Assembly (NCBI RefSeq): GCF_024679095.1 | Contig: NC_066517.1 | Span: 21,513,540-21,577,539, forward strand | Length of the DNA: 64,000 nucleotides | Reading direction: 5' to 3' | Origin: Eriocheir sinensis | Lineage: Eukaryota; Arthropoda; Malacostraca; Decapoda; Varunidae | Shown here: positions 1 through 64,000 of the stretch, piece after piece | Layout of the letters: every line of letters begins with the position of its first letter | Numbering within the stretch: position 1 is the stretch's first letter | The notes under the pieces: generated by a model | What the model saw: only the letters and a program-made list of their open reading frames with translations | What the model was told of the DNA's origin: nothing | Databases searched by the model: none | Program-made: the position numbers and the translations under genes

Positions 1-676
1 AGGAAGAGGGACGAGAGAATGATATAGGCGAAGATGAAGAAGATAATCACGAAGAAGAAAAAGAAGGAAAAAAACTGAATAAACGCAAGAAATCGAAATA
101 AACCGTAATAATGGAAGAATGGAAAGAGAATTATGGAAACGAAGATAATCACGAAGGAGAAATAGAAGGAAAAAAACAAGAATTAACCCAAGAAATCGAA
201 ATAAACCGTAATAATAGAAGAGGAATGAGAGAATTATAAAAACGGAAGAAGATAACGAAGAACAAACAGAGAAAAGAAAAAAAATAGAAATCAATATAAA
301 CAATAATACAAGAGGAGGGAGAGAGAGAGAATTATAAAAATGAAAATGGAGAAGATAGAGACAAAGAAGAAATAAGGAAAGAAAAAAAGAAAAAAATAAC
401 AAACCGTGGAAATCAAGCGGCAACAAAAGTCCACCAAACCTAAAAGTATCAAAAGCGAAGAGGAGGAGGAAGAGGAGGAGGAGGAGGAGGGGGTGAAGAG
501 CCTCCCGCTGAGTTCATGTGAGTGCCGTTAGAGGGGGAAAAGTGCCAATACGTGTTGTCATGAGGTGGTGAGGGGAAGAGGAAAGGGGAGAGAGAGGGGA
601 AAGAGAGGGGGAAATAGAGGGGAAAGTAGAGGGGGGAGAGAGAGAGGGGAAAGTAGAGGGGAAAGAGAGGGGAAAG

Positions 677-681
<5 letters not shown>

Positions 682-751
<70 letters not shown>

Positions 752-825
752 CAGAAAAAAAAAAGTAAAAGAAAAGGAAGAAAAAGAGGAAGGAATCTAG
801 GTAAGACAGAAATAAAGGAGAAAAC

Positions 826-870
<45 letters not shown>
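682..870. repeat. (GA)n microsatellites
   Basis: Two long (GA)n runs at 682-749 and 828-870 with purine-rich DNA between. They create spurious Arg/Glu or Ser/Leu open frames. Confidence 0.95.
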
Positions 871-874
<4 letters not shown>

Positions 875-1239
875 CTGGGATGTAAGAGGAGAGAAGAAGC
901 GAAGGGAAAGAAGCGGAAGAAGAGGAAAGGAAGAGAAGAAAAGAAACCAGAAACAAACAAACAAACAAACAAACAATTAAATATCAAAGGCGTGATAAAA
1001 AGTAAAGAAAATGGAAATATCAACCGAGATAAAAATGAAAGGAAAAGACGATGCGAAAGGTGAAGCAGAAGATGGGAGAGGAGGAGGAGGAGGAGGAGGA
1101 GGAGGAGGATTTGTATTGTCAGATAAGGCTTAAGGAATCCAAGCGTGTTCCGCCACCCACTCTTCCTTCGCATTCCGTCGCGTGATTTCTTTTATTTTTC
1201 TTTACAATCAACAATATTTTAGAGAAGTCGTCACCTCCT

Positions 1240-1612
1240 TTTTTTTTGGGGGGGGGAGGGAAACGGGATGTGTATTTTTGGAAGGATTGTATTTTCTAGG
1301 GGGATTTTTTTTTATGTTTTTTTTGGGGGGGAAGGATTGCATTTTTATGTTTTTTTTGGGGGGGAAGGATTGCATTTTTATGGGGGGGTTGGTGGGGAGG
1401 GATTGTATTTTTATGGGGGGTTTTGGGGGGAAGGATTGTATATTTATGGGGGGTTTTGGGAGGGAAGGATTGTATTTTTATGGGGTTTTTTTGGGGGGGA
1501 AAGGATTGTATTTTCATGGAGGAATATTTTTTTGGAAGGATTATATTTTTATGGGGAATTTTTTGGGGGGGAGGGAAGGATTGTATTTTCATGGCGGAAT
1601 ATTTTCTTAAGA
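1240..1612 (+). repeat. GGGAAGGATTGTATTTTTATGG minisatellite
   Basis: About ten imperfect units of roughly 35 bp containing gggaaggattgtattttta and a G run. The repeats open several overlapping frames (Gly/Phe/Tyr-rich) that I do not consider coding. Confidence 0.9.
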
Positions 1613-3101
1613 GATTATAGTTTTGAGTGCGAATCATCACTTATTCCAACGAGGGTCCTCCACCAAGCACATGACTCCCTTGCTATCACCTGCAGTTGAG
1701 CTTATTTCTCGACAAAACTATTACGTCCCTTCCCAAAAAGAATAACCCACTCGACCACCGCGTCCCCATAACAAGAACAAGAAATGCGAAGGAACGAACA
1801 TTGTTAAGGAAAGAAAAATGAGGGTAAAACGATACTCTCAACAAACTGCATCTTGGGTAAAATGTTATAGGTAATTATCGTCCCTCATCCACCTGCATCA
1901 TTAGATATTACACGGGAATATTCTTACCTGGCTTACCTGTCCTCTCTTCTTCTTTCTTGAGCTTCACGTTGAACAGGTACATATTCATAACAACAATAAC
2001 AATAATAATAATGATAATAAAAATAATAATAACGATGATACCCTGAGCGCCTGAGTGTAAGAGGCTTAAACTCTGGTCTTTAATAACCAATTTGAGATCA
2101 AGGAAGAAATCACTGGCTTCATAATATTGCACAAGTCGTATGAGGTTGTCAGCGGAAAATGAGGCAACAGAAACGCGGCGAAACAAAACTGTGTGACGGA
2201 GAGGAAGATCAAGGAGAGAAATGCCGGAGGAAACTCACGTGAAAGGCGACGCATATATGACCGGTGAAGAACAAGACCAAAAAGGCAACAGAAACAAACA
2301 ATACCAGCCGAAATAAAAAGAGTAACAGCAATAAAAAAAAAAACAGATGTATCGTACGCAAAGTTCTTATTCTCTTCACTCTGGTTCATTATTTCTTCTT
2401 CTTTCATTTATTTCGTTATCTCTTATCTTGCTCTCATTCTTTCTTCTCCCTCTCCTTTTTTTTTTAGTTTGTCTTTTTTTTTATTTTATCTTCCTTGTGT
2501 TCGCGTTTGATTCTTCAGTTGCTAACGTTCTTGATTTCTTTTGCTTTCGTTTTTTTTTTTTTAAGGAATTGTCATTATTAGAAATCCCGCCACTTTTTTA
2601 AGGAATGATTATATTTTTTTAAGGTATTGTCACTTTTTAACGGATTTATCATTTGGGCGGGCATTGTCACCTTATAATTGTTGTAAATAAATAAATGATA
2701 AAATAAAAGATTGAAATATGTAATGGCTGATCAAAAAAAAGCGCAACACGGTAAGGAGTTGAAGTTATTTTGACCGTCGAGTGCTGAGAAAGTTACATTA
2801 AGAGGGAAATGAGCCAGGACTCTCCCTCACACCCAGTAGCCTCAGGGAAACTTCACAATACGAAAAAAAATCAATTCTGACAAGTCCTTCACAAGCCCAC
2901 TTATTAAACAGCAACAGAATGACGCACAGTTAAGGAAGCATAACTATCTATATTTCTCGCTCTGCAAAATTAAGTAAACGACGCCAAGATAATAACATCG
3001 CTGAAACCTGAATACTGAACGAAAGAAAATATATGAAAAATACATAAACAAACCTCAGGGCGGGTGAAGGACTTGACAAGGAAATGAACGAATCCAGAAC
3101 C

Positions 3102-3294
3102 AACGTTACCAGATTGTCGTACTTAGCGTATTGTTTTTGCCGATTTCTGACTAAAAACTATCGCACCCACAGAGATAACGATATGCATTTATAATTTTTG
3201 TTAAAATCGTTAATTATTGATTTTTTTTTTTGCAATATTTATGGGCCAGAAACCGGAAAATACAATGTTATGCGTACGATATTCTAGTAACGTT
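3102..3294. mobile_element. palindromic MITE, CCAGATTGTCGTAC family (copy 1)
   Basis: It starts aacgttaccagattgtcgtac and ends with the inverted form (gtacgatattctagtaacgtt). Inner parts are also roughly self-complementary (atcgttaattattg near the centre). 193 bp. It lies 61 bp from the unc-13 calmodulin exon. Confidence 0.8.
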
Positions 3295-3355
3295 GTCCAG
3301 AACTCGAACCAGACCCTAAAACAATAGAAAAACGAAAAGCGCAACAGGTACTCAC

Positions 3356-60963
<57,608 letters not shown>

Positions 60964-61088
60964 CTGAGGAGGAAGAGAAGAACATTGTAACTGGCGCCAC
61001 TATAAAAAATTGCCTGCGCCATGATGGGCTTGGGCCGACCACCAGCTAGGCCCCTGAAGAAAGCCTACAGGTGCTATAGGCTGAGATG

Positions 61089-61157
61089 TAAAAAAAAAAA
61101 AAAAAAAAAGAACACTGATTTTAGGCTCCTTTTTTTTTTTTTTTTTTTTTTTTTTTT
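61089..61157. repeat. poly-A / poly-T inverted pair
   Basis: About 20 A, then agaacactgattttaggctcc, then about 35 T: a potential strong hairpin. Confidence 0.9.
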
Positions 61158-61351
61158 GCCACCTTTAATTGCCTCCCTCATCTGTTTTAATTGCTAAGGA
61201 ATGAGGGGAAATTATAAGAAAAATCCATGCAATAACATGTTGTAATAAAGTTAAATAAATGTCAAAGGAAAAATGCTCAATATAGACTATTATATGGGTA
61301 ACTATTGACATGAAAGAGATGGAGACCAGCAGGTATCAGGGATGCTGGGAG

Positions 61352-61356
<5 letters not shown>

Positions 61357-61412
<56 letters not shown>
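61357..61412. repeat. (GA)n microsatellite
   Basis: About 27 GA units followed by degenerate gaatga repeats to 61500. Confidence 0.93.
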
Positions 61413-61417
<5 letters not shown>

Positions 61418-61954
61418 AATGACAGAATGAGAAGAGAAAATGAGAATGAGAATGAGAGAGAGAATGAAAGATCGGGAAAAAAATGAGAATGAGTGAGAAT
61501 AAGTTCCTAGAGGTGTCCCGCGTGACCTTCGCCAGTCTCATTCCTATCACACACATTCATCGTTAGTACTACTCCTGAAAGCCGCCTTCTTACCCTCAGC
61601 AGCACCCTACCATCCACCTCGGCCCCTACACATGGACACACAGGGGATATAAGTTCGCTGCTTCACACGTGCCATTTCCTTCCCGCTGTGTCGAAACGTA
61701 AACAAAACAATGGCACGTGGCTTCTTCTTCTTCTTCTTCTTTTGACCTGTGACGCTTTGTATCGCTTCTTAGGTCCTCCTCCTTTCGTTCCTCTTTTCTC
61801 CTTTTTCACTTCTACACGCTTTTCTTTTCAGTATTACATCACTTTCTTATCAGTATTACATCACTTAAGCACTTCATCCTGATCTTAGGTTTTCTGTCCT
61901 TTTCTTTAACTGATTTACTTGCCTATTTGCTTTGCTATTTTCCACTATTACACT

Positions 61955-62000
61955 TTTACTTGCAACAATAAACTATCAATCAATCAATCAATCAATCAAT
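61955..62000 (+). repeat. retroposon-like 3' tail with (CAAT)n
   Basis: ttttacttgcaacaataaac followed by tatcaatcaatcaatcaat. The same tail (acttgcaacaataaactatc, then aatcaatc) recurs at 62536-62568, which points to a shared LINE or SINE 3' end. Confidence 0.6.
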
Positions 62001-62044
62001 CACTTTTCATACGATGTGGTGTTATCTGTCATCCGGTACAACGA

Positions 62045-62226
62045 TGCCAGATTGTCGTACTCAGCCTCTCATGCTTGCCGATTTCCGACCCAAAAACTGC
62101 CTCCTCGACCCCAATAACTGCCTTCATATATAGCTATCGTTAAAATGGTTAATTACTGATGTTTCTTGGCAATAGTCAGGCATCAGAAGCCGGTAAATAC
62201 GAGGCTTTGAGTACGACAATCTGGGA
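62045..62226. mobile_element. palindromic MITE, CCAGATTGTCGTAC family (intact copy)
   Basis: It begins tgccagattgtcgtactcag and ends with tgagtacgacaatctgg. Inner arms gcctctcatgcttgccgatt and agccggtaaatacgaggc are also complementary in part. About 182 bp, with no internal insertions. Confidence 0.88.
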
Positions 62227-62577
62227 CCTTTGATCCGGTAGCCTAATTCTTCATCTCTTCTTTATCTTTGCTCTTTGCTTAGATTGGACAGGATTCTTGA
62301 AGGCAGGAAAAAAGGGAAAAGTCTGCGAAATTATCAAGAGGTAGAGAATGCAACGACATCCCATCCTTAATTGATCTTCACTATCACAGGATTGTTGATA
62401 TCCCAGGTGCATGTGACGCCACTTTGCAACTACTTTGGGACTGAGAGAACCCCCCGCCTTGCAAGTGTCTCGGTTATTTTTCAAGGTAGCTGCGAACCCT
62501 TTCCAACCTTTCTCCTCCCTTCTCCTTTGTTGTTTTTACTTGCAACAATAAACTATCAATCAATCAATCCTTTCGTG

Positions 62578-62830
62578 TTTGGGGGCTCCCGTGGTCCCGT
62601 GGTAAAGTCTGCTCCTTGCTAGAGCGTATGGGTTCGAGACCTATCCGGTGCCATGGGAGTGGAAGGGTGGGCTCTTTCCGACACCCTCAGCCCCGTTGTT
62701 GGGTCTCCTCCTTGAAAGAATTGGGCATCTCTCTACCAGCCGTCTGGGTGGTTGCGTGGCATGCACCGCCTTCCTCCCTTGGGGTATATCCCCAACGAAA
62801 TACCCCCCCCCCCCAAAAAAAAAAAAAACT
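62578..62830 (+). mobile_element. tRNA-derived SINE with A/C-rich tail
   Basis: A-box-like tggtcccgtggtaaag and B-box-like gggttcgagacct lie 25-30 bp apart near the 5' end, followed by a non-tRNA body and a poly-C/poly-A tail. It begins right after a (CAAT)n tail, so it may have inserted into an older retroposon end. Confidence 0.75.
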
Positions 62831-63384
62831 TTCATGTTAAACTTATAATTCAACAGTTGTTTACAGATATGGCAATTAAATATCCAATTATGTTTTATTA
62901 AGCTTTGGAGTCAATAGATAGCCTATCCTGTGCCTCAAATGCAAACAAAACATGGCCCCTGGATTCCACTTTGCCACTGAGACTTAATACTCTTATGTGC
63001 TGCTCAAATTCCATGCCAAATATACACACTCTCCGCACGCCAAATGTAAGAGGAGGGGCCACGTGACGGTACAGGCATAAGGAGAGGCAGCAGAAGCTTT
63101 TTTTTTTTTTTTTTTAGTGAAAGCCATTTGTTTTGGTGTTTGGTAGACTGGGTGCGTTTTGAAGAGACAATAAAGGTGTGTGTCCTTGTGGGGGTGAGTG
63201 AGAGTGCGTGGAGCTAGGTGAAGGGCAGCGGGTGGAGGTGGCGATGACTCCCTTGTCTTTAGTTCGTGATACGTGGAGTCATTGGTGTAGTGCCAAGAAG
63301 TTTAAATTAAAAGAGCGGAATGTACAAAAGGATCACAAAAGTACTTATATCTATTTTTTTGTGATCCTTTTGTACATTCCGCTC

Positions 63385-63625
63385 TTAACCCGGTAGCTGC
63401 GGGGGTCATGTTTGTTAGGTTAGGTTAGGTTAGGTTAAGTTAGGTTAGGTTAGGTTAGGTTAAGGGCCCCTCTAAGCAAAATAATGAGAAAGAATCATCA
63501 CTCACGCAAACCATTTCATAATATATATCAACGCATGTGTGATCAGTTTATGCATGGCAGAAATTTGGCCCATCGCTGGTACACGGTAAAGCCACAAATT
63601 TGGCCCGTCGCTGCTACTGGGTTAA
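63385..63625 (+). mobile_element. TTAA MITE, CCCGGTAGCAGC family (copy D) with TTAGG insert
   Basis: Ends TTAACCCGGTAGCTGC and GCTGCTACTGGGTTAA. It has one 35-bp unit and lacks the ttttggggggtttatatcat block. At 63415-63463 it carries TTAGG repeats absent from copies A-C. Confidence 0.88.
63415..63463. repeat. interstitial (TTAGG)n, arthropod telomere unit
   Basis: Eight perfect TTAGG units with one TTAAG variant in the middle. TTAGG is the telomere repeat of most arthropods. Confidence 0.93.
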
Positions 63626-63954
63626 TCTAAACTTCTTGGCATTACATTGGTGTTAGGTAGGTCAGTGGGCACTATGATACGGTGTGCATAATTATTTAGT
63701 TCATATAATTATATAGTTCATAAATAATCATTTCTGAAAGGGTGGCGAACTGTGCTTTTAAAAGGAATACTGGGGAGCGTCGAGTCAAGTTTACGTCCTT
63801 GATCTAGATACCTGTTGACACAAGCTTAAACGAGTTATATACATCAATGGTTCGCTGCTTGACTTATCTGTGTAAAGAGTCGATCCCATCAGCATCAATC
63901 ACCATTAATAACACTACTTCCTGCACTAAAGATGATTAATAGGCGTGTGTAATT

Positions 63955-63957
<3 letters not shown>

Positions 63958-64000
<43 letters not shown>
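63958..64000. repeat. (GT)n microsatellite at window end
   Basis: About 21 GT units, running to the edge. Confidence 0.95.

Larger units (their letters stand above)
1..3101. other. intron of unc-13 or region downstream of the last visible exon; purine-rich repeats
   Basis: No convincing exon. Positions 1-410 are three or more degenerate ~120-bp purine-rich units (shared core gaagataatcacgaag ... gaaataaaccgtaataat). Then GGA-rich DNA, (GA)n tracts at 682-749 and 828-870, (GGA)n at 1079-1110, and a G/T minisatellite at 1240-1612. From 2400 to 2640 the strand is very T-rich. The remaining C1-proximal unc-13 exons are expected further left. Confidence 0.6.
63289..63647. mobile_element. nested palindromic structure with outer arms tgccaagaagttta
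   Basis: Outer arm gtgccaagaagtttaaatta at 63289-63310 is mirrored by taatctaaacttcttggcat at 63624-63645. Inside the left arm is a second hairpin (aagagcggaatgtacaaaag, then its complement ending gcggaatg-inverse at 63358-63386), then TTAA MITE copy D. Confidence 0.8.
60964..64000 (-). other. unc-13 intron upstream of the C2A exon, no earlier exon found
   Basis: A search for the N-terminal C2A strands (family motif LxVxVKKAxFxG) found nothing. The interval holds homopolymer hairpin, (GA)n, MITEs, SINE and nested TTAA elements. Confidence 0.65.

Noticed and set aside
514..1173. 219-codon Ser/Leu open frame on the minus strand
   Set aside because: Produced by (GA)n microsatellites; no start context, splice signal or similarity.
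1182..1699. Overlapping Gly/Phe-rich frames on both strands
   Set aside because: Translation of a G/T minisatellite.
1908..1990. Possible unc-13 exon (minus) ending LKKEEERT with donor ACAG|gtaagc
   Set aside because: The donor is good but no convincing acceptor precedes it and the peptide does not match the family after the calmodulin site.
62578..62660. Possible tRNA gene
   Set aside because: A- and B-box-like sequences exist but no full cloverleaf; it continues into a SINE body and tail.

Overview
This is a eukaryotic window of intron-rich arthropod DNA, most likely from a decapod crustacean. The clues are very dense and long dinucleotide arrays ((GA)n, (CA)n, (TA)n), an interstitial run of the arthropod telomere unit TTAGG, tRNA-derived SINEs, LINE 3' remnants and many small palindromic DNA transposons. 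The species cannot be fixed from the sequence alone.

One gene accounts for essentially all coding sequence I can support: the 5' and central part of unc-13 (Munc13 family, the presynaptic vesicle-priming factor), read on the minus strand across about 57.6 kb. It enters from the right edge in the middle of the C2A domain (exon at 60846-60963) and leaves at the left with the calmodulin-binding exon (3356-3571). The first exon(s) lie beyond the right edge. The C1, C2B, MUN and C2C exons should lie beyond the left edge. I assembled 25 exons by matching splice sites and phases. Their phases agree at every junction and give one open frame of about 2,019 codons. None of this was confirmed with RNA.

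From right to left: (1) C2A exons at 60.9 and 58.9 kb. (2) A 1,473-nt phase 1-1 cassette exon at 44.7-46.2 kb, coding for a Ser/Thr-rich segment with repeated F-S-F motifs. (3) The conserved coiled linker and SEDSDYTSD-containing exons at 44.1 and 42.0 kb, a 12-codon microexon at 39.3 kb, and exons at 36.1 and 31.7 kb. (4) A 1,318-nt exon at 25.3-26.7 kb with a Tyr-rich domain, a Thr-rich linker, poly-Gln and an Ala-rich predicted amphipathic helix. (5) Fifteen consecutive small exons (9.4-25.0 kb), all phase 0-0, four of which carry a repeated F-E-x-K-[ML] motif. (6) The calmodulin-binding exon at 3.4 kb. A candidate alternative first coding exon at 8.3 kb would give a shorter isoform lacking C2A.

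The introns are packed with repeats. These include two families of TTAA-flanked (piggyBac-type) MITEs, a palindromic MITE family with a CCAGATTGTCGTAC terminus, two adjacent TA-flanked MITEs (one inserted in a tandem array that preserves empty-site copies), a CAGTGGCGTA-ended element, two tRNA-derived SINEs, and degenerate LINE reverse-transcriptase tails. Around these lie many minisatellites and microsatellites. No rRNA, canonical tRNA gene, CRISPR array or bacterial-type operon is visible. I found no convincing second protein-coding gene on either strand.
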